Shown here: positions 1 through 7,515 of the stretch, piece by piece
How the letters are laid out: the number at the start of each line of letters is the position of its first letter
Position numbering within the stretch: position 1 is the first letter of the stretch
From: Gammaproteobacteria bacterium
Lineage (GTDB): Bacteria > Pseudomonadota > Gammaproteobacteria > UBA1113
Direction: 5' to 3'
Length of the DNA: 8,009 nt
Assembly (NCBI GenBank): GCA_019752835.1
Contig: JAIELR010000159.1
Span: 1-8,009 of the forward strand
Translations under genes and position numbers: made by a program
Notes under the pieces: generated by a model
Seen by the model: only the letters and a program-made list of their open reading frames with translations
What the model was told of the DNA's origin: nothing
The model's database searches: none

Positions 1-844
1 GACGAAAGCTTTCGAGTAAGCTGCTCACTTCATCGAATCCATCGAGTAAAAGCAGAATTTGCTCAGGCTTATTCAACGTCAATGCATGCCCACCGATAGA
101 CTGCGCTAACACGAGAGCATCTGTCGGCGTGAGATAGGCATTGTAGCAAGTGTGTAAAAAGGCTGCTAGCCCCTCGGTGTCGGCCGAAGGCGGCGTATAC
201 GTTAATAGTTTGCGCAAGGGAATATAGAGCACTATCTTAAAATGCTGGTGCCAGCCAGTGACATCCATGCGCTCATCGCCTGACTGTGCTTCTTCCTTTC
301 CCCAGTAGGCGGTAATACAGCGTAATAAGGTCGTTTTCCCCGTGCCCGCGGCGCCGCGTATCACTAACCGCTCTGGCGTCGGAGGCAGATGAGATAACCC
401 CTCCTTTAATCCTGCATACGCCGAAGGCTTCCAGAGGTGGTTCACTTCAATCGCACACTCTTGGGAATAACGCTGCTCATAATCTTTTTCCTGCACAGGA
501 ACTCGCCGAGAAGAAGCGCTCAATGCATGATGAGGCGTATTTACGCCCCCTACCTCATGCTCAACATACTTGATACAGGTTAAGGGTAAATAACAATTAT
601 ACAGCGTTTGTGTCGCTTTCTTTTGCAACAGATAGGGCATCGCAATGTTCCGGCGATAACTCCGCTTGAGTCCTATATTGGCTTGGACCAGCCCTGCCTC
701 TCTATCGAATGAAGCTCCTGGAAGAAGAGCAGAAGAGGGCTGCATAATAGGTTGTATGTAGTTAATAGTTCCTTTGTTAATCAAGTTTTTTTCTTTTTTC
801 TGTGTGCCTATCGCTGTCAGATGAGACAGCTGGGCATCACCCAT
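1..844 (-). CDS. NACHT-domain STAND NTPase 2 (5' part, truncated by window edge)
   Basis: The reverse strand is open from 844 to the window edge; 281 codons are visible and the C-terminal part lies outside. Residues 164-172 read GAAGTGKTT, a perfect P-loop with Lys170. Residues 202-213 read FKIVLYIPLRKL, the strand and 'PLR-L' stretch typical of NACHT domains. Residues 263-272 read ILLLLDGFDE, a NACHT Walker B with the doubled acidic signature. Residues 1-160 have no domain I recognise and should form the N-terminal effector or adaptor part. ATG 844 is the first in-frame ATG, preceded by a weak purine stretch (AAGAGAG) ten bases upstream. The frame stays open upstream to 1003 without another usual start, so the N-terminus is uncertain. 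NACHT 1 ends 98 bases before this ATG. The family call is firm; the function (immune sensor, host-directed effector or other) is not shown. Confidence 0.85.
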   Translation of the reverse strand, partial: MGDAQLSHLTAIGTQKKEKNLINKGTINYIQPIMQPSSALLPGASFDREAGLVQANIGLKRSYRRNIAMPYLLQKKATQTLYNCYLPLTCIKYVEHEVGGVNTPHHALSASSRRVPVQEKDYEQRYSQECAIEVNHLWKPSAYAGLKEGLSHLPPTPERLVIRGAAGTGKTTLLRCITAYWGKEEAQSGDERMDVTGWHQHFKIVLYIPLRKLLTYTPPSADTEGLAAFLHTCYNAYLTPTDALVLAQSIGGHALTLNKPEQILLLLDGFDEVSSLLESFR

Positions 845-906
845 CTTAACTAGACTCTCTTGTGGGGCCCTATTGTGATTAACCTGACTACCCTGCTTGT
901 TACCTT

Positions 907-942
907 CTCCATCACCCGCTGGGCTGACGTTCGATGATGGAG
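907..942 (-). other. Stem-loop directly after the NACHT 1 stop codon
   Basis: CTCCATCA (942-935 on the minus strand) pairs perfectly with TGATGGAG (914-907), and a G-U and a C-G pair can extend the stem inward around a loop of about 16 bases. It begins at the base after the TAA of NACHT 1 and ends 62 bases before the ATG of NACHT 2. No U-run follows, so it is not a standard intrinsic terminator. It could protect an mRNA end, tune NACHT 2 translation or pause ribosomes. Confidence 0.5.
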
Positions 943-3900
943 TTAGCCCTGGGGGAGTAAGGTGGAGAAAGGTGTTGCTCCTTTTAAACGAAGTACAGCT
1001 TGCTCAATGAGCTTCTGGCATTTTTTAGCAGCGTTCTCAGACCTAAAGCTTAGCTGAATGACGCAATCCTCTTCTTCCACCACCGAATCCGCGATATAGC
1101 CAAATATCTTTTTCCCTTCGTTGTTTATCACGGGTTGTAACGCTAGTCGCTCATCTTCATTTAAGGGTAAATCTACATAATCTAAGTCAATCACATGAAT
1201 CTTTTCCTCTGCTTTGGTGTAACTGATTCCCTCAACCTGTGCCACAGAGCTTGCGCCACTCTGTGCGTACAGGCCGCCCACGATGCCTGGATTAATACTG
1301 CCTCTTTGCAAAGGAGGCGAAGACGATAAAACAGGAATTTGATTTTCTATCGCCTCAATCGACATCAGGATAGTTACCATGTCATGCGTCGTGATTTTGT
1401 CAGCGATTATCAAAGAGTTCGATTGAAACCCACCTCCCATCTTGACCTCTTCCTCTTGCAATCGATTCAGTAGTAAGCGTAAGTGAGCATCCGTGGTTTC
1501 TTTACCGAGTCCTTGCGAAAACCGTAATTGCTCTTGAATCGTCGTGATTTTGTTTTTGACCTCAATAAGTCTCGCGCTTATCAGAGCGCCATTCGATTGG
1601 GGAGCATTATTACTGCTGAGCTTGTGGTGGGCTTCATTCGACGATGTTTTTTTCATGGGCATTTCTCCGGATTGCGTAGGGAAGGTGGGAAGTGTATAAG
1701 CCTGGCCGATAACGACCATTTGAGTGGGCGCAAGATGGCTCGCATACACAGGACTACGGTCAAAATGTAACGTGGGTGCTTGTTGAAAGAAAAGTTGGGT
1801 GACCGGTGGTGCTTTTTTCTTTTGTTTCTGGCGAGGTTGTTTTTCGGGAGTGGTCGGGGGGTTAAATGAAGACTGGGGAGCGCTTTCTTCAGGCCGTGAA
1901 AAAAGCGCTAACGATAAGGGTAAGTCGATATCCTCTTGACTTGTCCTTACGCCAGCCAGGAGATCCCCCACCTCTTGTTCACTTAGGTAAACCGTGCAAT
2001 CCGGAGCAAACTGACCTCGGTGATTTAATCGACTAACGGGATAGCAACCATCGTGTCTCTTTGCATGCAGGACAAATGGGAAGCGCTCAAATCGATAGAG
2101 AGGATCATTGAGCCATACAGCCCTATGCTCGAGTAAGTAGGCTTGCATCGGGATACTCAAGGGCTTATCAATCTGCGTAAGAAAATGCGAGATAAATTCT
2201 CGCGTGTCAGTCGACTCAAGCCGGGTGAGCAATATCTCCCGGTCAGTGGGATTAATAAACTTTATTAACGAACATAAAGCCTCACAAGCAGAGGAACAAA
2301 CCTCTTTGTGGTCATCCTGCAACAACTTCGCCAAAATCTTTAAAAAACCAGGCGTGGCCGCAGCTGATCCGAGCCTCCCCACAGCACCACAGGCAGAGGC
2401 ACGAACATTCGCATCTTCATTCTGCAATAACTTCTCCAAGGCTCCTAAAATAGCTGGTGTGGCCGCTTCCGTTCCCAGCGCGGCCACAGCAGAGCAGCCA
2501 AAGGCACAAACACGCACATTGTTATCCTGCAACAACCCTGTCAAACTCGCTAACATAACAAGCGAGGATGGGGCGGTCATGAGCGCGTTGGCAGCATTAA
2601 TTATTACAGATTGACCATAGGGAATATAACGCTCCATCGTTACTGACAGGCACTGTGTTATTCTCCAGGCAGCTCCCTTACCTAGTGGGGATAGCCAACC
2701 TGACGTCTCTTTTTTTCTTGCGACGGACTCACCACTTAACGATTGCGCGAGCAAAAGGGCAAGTTGGTTACCCCAGGCAGGGCTTTGACGCAACGCCCCT
2801 CTAATCGACGCATTATAATGATAATGGCCTTCCTTGATACCATTAAAGGATAGATAATTAACAAACGACTGCCATGCCAAAGGCACATTATTTGACAGTA
2901 ACTCATCCAAACAGCGAATCCGTAATATTGTATGAGAAGTACCACTTAAAGGTAAAGGCGCCGAGTCTATTTGGGTCACTAAAGCATCTAAAGAGGCGCT
3001 GTGTGGCTCTTCTACCAACCGCCCCATCACAAATGGCCAAAAACGGGCAAAATGCACGTCATATTTATATTCCTGCACAAAGGAAATCACGGCTTGAGGG
3101 GAGACTTTCCATTGCTCAGCAAACACCCAGGCAGCTAAGTATTCTTGTAGGGTTAAATGCAGAAACTCGCCCTGCCCTCTAAAATTTTTTTGTTGAGGAT
3201 ACCAGGCCAGCCCTGCGACTAAACCACTGTAAAACATATCATGGAAACACGCTTCCTCATTTTTTCCATAAGCATCCTCCATGACGCTTCGTAAGGCAGC
3301 TTTCAACTCGCTCGCCTCAAACTGCACTTGACTGTTTTTCAGTTTCTCTAAAGCTAAGGCGCCTAAACCTCTCAGAAGACATTGCACTTTCGAGGAGCTC
3401 AAAAAAGTCTGGTCATCTGTTAAAGCGCTGACCGGGATAAAACCCACCGATAAAGTGTTGGCATCATAAGCCCGTTTCATCAAATGAACAAAAAGTTGAG
3501 TGTAAAGCTGGGTGGTGTTTAAACCACTGAAATCAGGTAACATTCCCCCTGACATCACCGAGCATAAAATCTCCAGATTCACTGGTATGTGGGCTAAGCC
3601 GCGTGTTTTAAGATGCTCAGTCAATAAGGTCTTTAAACGGGGGTAACCGGGGTTGTCCTGTTGTTTTTCAAAATGCTTATCGACATAAGTAATAACATTG
3701 GCTTGCGAAAAGCCTAATAGTTCAACCTGCCGAAAGGGCTTGATGGCAGTCTCAAGAGGACAACGATAATACGGCCGGGACGTCACCATCACGCAGGGTT
3801 GCTGCAAGAGAAGTTCATGAAAAATGACTTGGACCGGATGAGTGAGTGGTAAGCTGGCAATTTCATCATAGCCATCAATTAACCATAACACCTGTCCTGC

Positions 3901-4632
3901 GCTGTGTTCAAGAAATGCTTGCCACGGCGCACATTCTTGCGCCCTACTCCACCCATAACGTTTGCTGCTCAAATACGCTGCCAACGTAGGAAGGAGTTCT
4001 AATTGGCCATCTCCATCATAGCGTAACCGATGAGCCTGAATGTTTTCTTTTTGGGTGGCGGTTAATCGAGAAGCCTCCACATCATCTAAATCAAGATAAG
4101 CTTTCAAGGCCCGTAACTTTGCCCAAATGACGCACCCTACGCTCTTGGGTAGCCACAAGGCCGCTTCTTTCTCCCCTGCACTCCACTCATACGCCATTCG
4201 CTGCATCAGCGTGCTTTTCCCGCTACCGGCTGCACCACTCACCCAGATTTTTTGAACAGGGAGATTGCCGGCTTCGGGCAAGCCCGCAAAAAGCTGCGTA
4301 TAAGCTAAGGCTTTTTTCGCTTGAGTGATTTTCTCCGCCGGATTGACATACAATTCATGCCAATCCAAGGCATTTTTTTTCTTATCGGCTGAGTGAGTAT
4401 GTGGGTTGCCCTCGGGTAACACTAACGCCAATTGAATAAACGAATCAGTAATGCGCCAATCCTCTCCAGCAATGGGGCGTTTTAACGCCTTGGCTTGGTC
4501 TTGATAGCGTGTTTTAAGCGAATCAATTAACGCTTCCCACATAATGTGTGTTATCCGTACGCATGATAGAGTATTGGTTGTATCAGATTTTTCATCGTCA
4601 TACAACACAGCTTGCTGGAACAATCTATTCAT
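943..4632 (-). CDS. NACHT-domain STAND NTPase 1 with HEAT-like repeats
   Basis: This 1229-residue NLR-like ATPase has Walker A GAAGSGKST at 133-141, Walker B VLWLIDGYDE at 248-257 and sensor-1 VTSRPYY at 283-289. Residues 490-502 (FLHLTLQEYLAAW) match the conserved motif that follows NACHT in NLR-type proteins. Residues 510-660 look helical. About 665-790 are tandem HEAT/ARM-like repeats of exactly 35 residues, likely the sensor or scaffold. Residues 911-1016 are Pro/Ser/Gln/Lys-rich and probably disordered, with a basic patch near 931-940. Residues 1017-1066 look coiled-coil, and about 1140-1215 form an unrecognised compact domain. No signal peptide or membrane segment is evident, so it is probably cytoplasmic. 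The 132 residues before the P-loop contain no effector domain I recognise. ATG 4632 is the first start after an in-frame stop; Met31 is an alternative. It lies 157 bases after recD2. NACHT ATPase is certain; a defence role is inference from the family. Confidence 0.93.
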   Translation of the reverse strand: MNRLFQQAVLYDDEKSDTTNTLSCVRITHIMWEALIDSLKTRYQDQAKALKRPIAGEDWRITDSFIQLALVLPEGNPHTHSADKKKNALDWHELYVNPAEKITQAKKALAYTQLFAGLPEAGNLPVQKIWVSGAAGSGKSTLMQRMAYEWSAGEKEAALWLPKSVGCVIWAKLRALKAYLDLDDVEASRLTATQKENIQAHRLRYDGDGQLELLPTLAAYLSSKRYGWSRAQECAPWQAFLEHSAGQVLWLIDGYDEIASLPLTHPVQVIFHELLLQQPCVMVTSRPYYRCPLETAIKPFRQVELLGFSQANVITYVDKHFEKQQDNPGYPRLKTLLTEHLKTRGLAHIPVNLEILCSVMSGGMLPDFSGLNTTQLYTQLFVHLMKRAYDANTLSVGFIPVSALTDDQTFLSSSKVQCLLRGLGALALEKLKNSQVQFEASELKAALRSVMEDAYGKNEEACFHDMFYSGLVAGLAWYPQQKNFRGQGEFLHLTLQEYLAAWVFAEQWKVSPQAVISFVQEYKYDVHFARFWPFVMGRLVEEPHSASLDALVTQIDSAPLPLSGTSHTILRIRCLDELLSNNVPLAWQSFVNYLSFNGIKEGHYHYNASIRGALRQSPAWGNQLALLLAQSLSGESVARKKETSGWLSPLGKGAAWRITQCLSVTMERYIPYGQSVIINAANALMTAPSSLVMLASLTGLLQDNNVRVCAFGCSAVAALGTEAATPAILGALEKLLQNEDANVRASACGAVGRLGSAAATPGFLKILAKLLQDDHKEVCSSACEALCSLIKFINPTDREILLTRLESTDTREFISHFLTQIDKPLSIPMQAYLLEHRAVWLNDPLYRFERFPFVLHAKRHDGCYPVSRLNHRGQFAPDCTVYLSEQEVGDLLAGVRTSQEDIDLPLSLALFSRPEESAPQSSFNPPTTPEKQPRQKQKKKAPPVTQLFFQQAPTLHFDRSPVYASHLAPTQMVVIGQAYTLPTFPTQSGEMPMKKTSSNEAHHKLSSNNAPQSNGALISARLIEVKNKITTIQEQLRFSQGLGKETTDAHLRLLLNRLQEEEVKMGGGFQSNSLIIADKITTHDMVTILMSIEAIENQIPVLSSSPPLQRGSINPGIVGGLYAQSGASSVAQVEGISYTKAEEKIHVIDLDYVDLPLNEDERLALQPVINNEGKKIFGYIADSVVEEEDCVIQLSFRSENAAKKCQKLIEQAVLRLKGATPFSTLLPQG
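982..988 (-). other. Candidate -1 ribosomal slippery heptamer near the 3' end of NACHT 1
   Basis: The minus strand reads T TTA AAA with TTA and AAA as zero-frame codons of NACHT 1 (Leu1216, Lys1217). This is the X XXY YYZ arrangement of -1 frameshift sites. A slip gives TTT AAA, and the -1 frame then stays open past the NACHT 1 stop into NACHT 2. AGGAG follows immediately rather than preceding it, so the usual bacterial upstream stimulator is not in place. A small AAAGG/CCTTT hairpin overlaps the site. Confidence 0.3.
2263..2535 (-). repeat. 105-bp in-frame tandem repeat encoding 35-residue HEAT-like units
   Basis: Within NACHT 1, related DNA blocks starting CTGCAA on the plus strand recur at 2317, 2422 and 2527, exactly 105 bases apart. 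In protein they give LLQ-starting units at residues 700-734, 735-769 and a partial third at 770-790. A more degenerate unit at about 665-699 precedes them. Conservation at DNA level suggests fairly recent duplication within the gene. Confidence 0.75.
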
Positions 4633-4789
4633 GCCCTCTATTGATAATATATCAACCCACTGGCGCCTGAAACATTAGCAAAATGCTCGCGCAACAGGGG
4701 GCTCTATCGCCAACCATGAGCGAGGCGCGAATGGGTCAGAGATGTCACGGCTATGGCTGATTCAACTTTCCTGGGGGCCTAGCAGGGTG
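4633..4789. other. Intergenic gap between recD2 and NACHT 1
   Basis: This 157-base stretch has no open frame worth calling and no hairpin followed by a U-run on the minus strand. Its only clear elements are a TCGCGC/GCGCGA complementary pair with a long loop and the inverted repeat next to the NACHT 1 start. Both separate promoters and co-transcription with recD2 remain possible. Confidence 0.6.
4641..4655. promoter_or_regulatory. Inverted repeat in front of NACHT 1 (operator-like) with embedded -10-like element
   Basis: TTGATA and TATCAA arms flank a 3-base centre, ending nine bases before the NACHT 1 start at 4632. The minus strand of the same block contains TATTAT (4649-4644), a good -10 match, but the hexamer 17 bases upstream (TTTCAG) is a poor -35. 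If this -10 is used, the transcript would begin only about 6-7 bases before the ATG and be almost leaderless. The purine block GAGGG directly abuts the start codon, too close for usual spacing. A repressor bound here would block initiation. The symmetry is seen; the regulatory role is inferred. Confidence 0.4.
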
Positions 4790-7309
4790 TTATGCCCATG
4801 AAATGGCCCTGTCGGACGTTATTCTTCGGAGTTTAACTGAGATGATAGGGGTTTTTTTAATGAGCATTTCCAGCGCTGTTTGCCGCTTACTCGTGTCTTG
4901 CTGTCGAATGGCCATGGCCATCGCTTTGCGGGTGCCAACGAAAACCGCCAGTTTTTTTGCTCGGGTTAACCCCGTGTAAATTAAATTTCGGTAAAGCATT
5001 TTAAAGTGTTGCGTTAGCACGGGAATAATCACCGCGTCAAATTCACTGCCTTGTGATTTATGAATCGTGATAGCATAGGCTAAATCCAGCTCCATCATGT
5101 CTTCTTTTTTATACTGAATCGTTCTATTATCGCTAGGGAAGAAAACCAAACAGGTGAGATTTTCAGTATTGATATGCGTGATTTTACCAATATCCCCATT
5201 AAAAACCGTTAACTCATAATTATTACGACGGTGGATAACCCTATCCCCTTCCCGAAATAATCGCTCACCTATCATTAATTGTTTTTTATCCAACGAGTAG
5301 GGGTTGGCTTTCTCTTGAATAACACTATTTAAATGGGCTGAGCCAAGGCTTCCCCGTGTCATGGGTGTTAAAATTTGGATTTCAGTTTTCGGTCCGTGAT
5401 ATTTCGGCACCCAATTTAAATATAACTGAACCACCACATCAACTGCCGTGAGCCCATAATGCAAGGATGACCAAGGGTGTATCGTCTTCAATAGCAGCTT
5501 TAATGCCTGTATGTCGCTCTTTGTTTGTTGTAATGCGGATAAATCAATATGCTGGTAATGAGGGGGGATGATAAAATCGGGCTCATAAGCTGATTTAATG
5601 TCTTCAGCCGTTCTAAATTCAAACGGCTTTTCATCGATGCTCTCTTCACACTCATTGCTCAGCTCTTTCAAACGATGCTTCACCTTGGCGATAAAGCGGC
5701 GTTGTTCGTGGGTGGCTTCTTCTGCGTCAATAAATAAACAATCCTCACCTGTTTGCCATAGAGACGGATTATGAAAGGGGGAAGGGATAGGCGGAATGGC
5801 TGATTTATATATCGCATGGGCATATTGTATAATAGACGATGTCTGTGCTTGACGAAAAACATGCGTCAGGGTAAAGCAAGGAACGCCGTTTGACGCCATG
5901 ATATCGTTAAGAACATTGCCCGCCCCTACCGAGGGGAGCTGATTGGCGTCGCCGATAAAAAGAACTTGGCAGTTGAGCGGCGTTGCCTTTAACAACGATG
6001 CACTCAAACTAATATCGAGCATGGACGTTTCATCCACGATTAAAAAATCAGCTCTAAGGGGGTTGTTCTCATTCACGTTAAAGTCACCACCCTTCCACTC
6101 CAGTAAGCGATGGATGGTTTTCGCTTCTCGCCCAGTCACTTCCGTCATTCGTTGTGTCGCACGTCCGGTGGGCGCTGCAAGGAGTATCGTTTTCTTCATG
6201 GCTTCAAGCAACCGCACAATCACCCGGGTCGTCGTCGTTTTCCCGCAGCCGGGTCCGCCGGTTAAAATGGAAAAACGCTGTTGAACAATCCCTACGATTG
6301 AAGCAGCCTGCTCATCACTCAATGACATCGATTTATGCTGGCAATAGTGCTCTATCCACAACGAGATTCGGGCCAAATCGACCTGCACCGGACCACGCAT
6401 CTCGATGATTTTGCTCGCAACGGCTTGTTCATCATAAAAAAGCGTTTTTGAATAGTAACCGGTACACATCTCATCATTTTTTTTAATGACTCTGGTTTTC
6501 AGCTGCCCGTTGTTTTCCATCACAGCCAGGTGCGCTGTTAATTGCTCGGCGAGGTTCAGTTGAATTAACGCCATGATGTCAGCCTTGATTTGGGGCAACG
6601 TTAAATAACAGTGGCCTTGCTCACGGCTCGCGGCCAATACGTGCTTTATGGCCGCCATAATGCGTTGTGGGCTGTCAGGCAACCACCCTAAGCTTAACGC
6701 TACTTTATCCGCTGAAAAAAAACCAATGCCATAAATATCATTGGCCAGCTGATAGGGATTTTCGGTGACTCGTTGTATCGCCGCCCGTTGGTATTGTTGA
6801 TATATTTTCACCGCGAAAAGCGTGCTTATGCCATGATGTTGCAAAAACATCATGACATCTCTAATGGCCTTATGCTCTGTCCAAGCCGATTCAATCATTA
6901 TACGTTTTTTGGTGGCGATACCAGGAACCTCCATTAATCGCTGAATGTTGGATTCAAAGATGGCTAAGGTATCTTGCTTAAAATACTGAACAATTTTTTG
7001 GGCCGTTTTTGGCCCTACGCCTTTGATAAGCCCCGAGCCTAAATACTTTTCAAGCGAGGCGGTCGTCGCGGGCTTTTTTTCAACCACTTTATTCGCCTTG
7101 AATTGACGGCCATATTTTCTATCGAGGGTCCATGCCCCATAAAACGCCATCGTGGCGCCTGCAAATACCTTGGTTTGATGAACCGTCACGGTTTCTTGTT
7201 GCTCGGGTGCATTCAGTGGGTGGACGCGAAGCACTGACCACCCAGTTGCGTCGTTGTGGTAAGTGACTTTACTGACAATGCCGATGAGGGATTCCTCGAT
7301 GGTTTGCAT
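4790..7309 (-). CDS. recD2: RecD2-type SF1B DNA helicase (long form)
   Basis: This 839-residue ATP-dependent 5'-3' DNA helicase belongs to the RecD2/RecD-like family, which acts in DNA repair and replication-fork processing without RecBC. The N-terminal OB-like region is followed by helix-hairpin-helix segments near 92-110 (GLIKGVGPKTAQKI), 128-142 and 186-209. The helicase core has motif I GGPGCGKTTTT at 351-361, motif II LIVDETSMLD at 423-432, motif III FIGDANQLPSVGAGN at 451-465 and VFRQ at 484-487. A long spacer follows, then QILTPMTRGSLG at 645-656, motif V AITIHKSQGSEFD at 746-758 and motif VI YTGLTRAK at 778-785. All catalytic motifs look intact. It is longer than the Deinococcus protein mainly because of roughly 100 extra residues between about 508 and 640. 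The start is well supported by AAGGAAGG nine bases upstream. No terminator is evident after the stop, so read-through into NACHT 1 is possible. Confidence 0.95.
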   Translation of the reverse strand: MQTIEESLIGIVSKVTYHNDATGWSVLRVHPLNAPEQQETVTVHQTKVFAGATMAFYGAWTLDRKYGRQFKANKVVEKKPATTASLEKYLGSGLIKGVGPKTAQKIVQYFKQDTLAIFESNIQRLMEVPGIATKKRIMIESAWTEHKAIRDVMMFLQHHGISTLFAVKIYQQYQRAAIQRVTENPYQLANDIYGIGFFSADKVALSLGWLPDSPQRIMAAIKHVLAASREQGHCYLTLPQIKADIMALIQLNLAEQLTAHLAVMENNGQLKTRVIKKNDEMCTGYYSKTLFYDEQAVASKIIEMRGPVQVDLARISLWIEHYCQHKSMSLSDEQAASIVGIVQQRFSILTGGPGCGKTTTTRVIVRLLEAMKKTILLAAPTGRATQRMTEVTGREAKTIHRLLEWKGGDFNVNENNPLRADFLIVDETSMLDISLSASLLKATPLNCQVLFIGDANQLPSVGAGNVLNDIMASNGVPCFTLTHVFRQAQTSSIIQYAHAIYKSAIPPIPSPFHNPSLWQTGEDCLFIDAEEATHEQRRFIAKVKHRLKELSNECEESIDEKPFEFRTAEDIKSAYEPDFIIPPHYQHIDLSALQQTKSDIQALKLLLKTIHPWSSLHYGLTAVDVVVQLYLNWVPKYHGPKTEIQILTPMTRGSLGSAHLNSVIQEKANPYSLDKKQLMIGERLFREGDRVIHRRNNYELTVFNGDIGKITHINTENLTCLVFFPSDNRTIQYKKEDMMELDLAYAITIHKSQGSEFDAVIIPVLTQHFKMLYRNLIYTGLTRAKKLAVFVGTRKAMAMAIRQQDTSKRQTALEMLIKKTPIISVKLRRITSDRAISWA

Positions 7310-7318
7310 GGCGATATA

Positions 7319-7326
7319 CCTTCCTT
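7319..7326 (-). promoter_or_regulatory. Ribosome-binding site of recD2
   Basis: On the minus strand AAGGAAGG sits nine bases before the ATG at 7309. It is a strong Shine-Dalgarno match at normal spacing and decides this start. Confidence 0.75.
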
Positions 7327-7422
7327 CACAAGGTGTGTCGCAGGGGCGTTGTTTCTTAGCCTCACACCCTGCCCAATATTTACCTGGATTGACAACATGG
7401 CGGCCTGTTGCCCCGTGCCATC

Positions 7423-7451
7423 ATTTTAGAGGGCGCACCTCGGGGTGTCTT
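7423..7451 (-). promoter_or_regulatory. Possible sigma-70-type promoter for recD2
   Basis: On the minus strand AAGACA (7451-7446) is followed after 17 bases by TAAAAT (7428-7423). These match the -35 and -10 consensus at four and five of six positions. Transcription would start near 7416, giving a leader of about 107 bases. It was picked by eye from one motif pair, so it is tentative. Confidence 0.3.
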
Positions 7452-7515
7452 GCCATGAAAAAAGCTGCTTAGAGGTCTACAGGTACGTCAACTCATTAGG
7501 TAAACGAGGGAGCTT

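Noticed and set aside
907..942. Stem-loop as an intrinsic terminator of NACHT 1
   Set aside because: The bases that follow on the minus strand are purine-rich with no U-run.
2204..2614. Plus-strand open frame of 136 codons
   Set aside because: It is antisense to the HEAT-repeat part of NACHT 1; its Ala/Ser/Cys-rich repetitive product simply mirrors the repeats.
2874..3182. Plus-strand open frame of 102 codons
   Set aside because: Wholly antisense inside NACHT 1 with no recognisable product.
5943..6408. Two overlapping plus-strand open frames
   Set aside because: Antisense to the RecD2 core motifs, which are clearly the real coding content.
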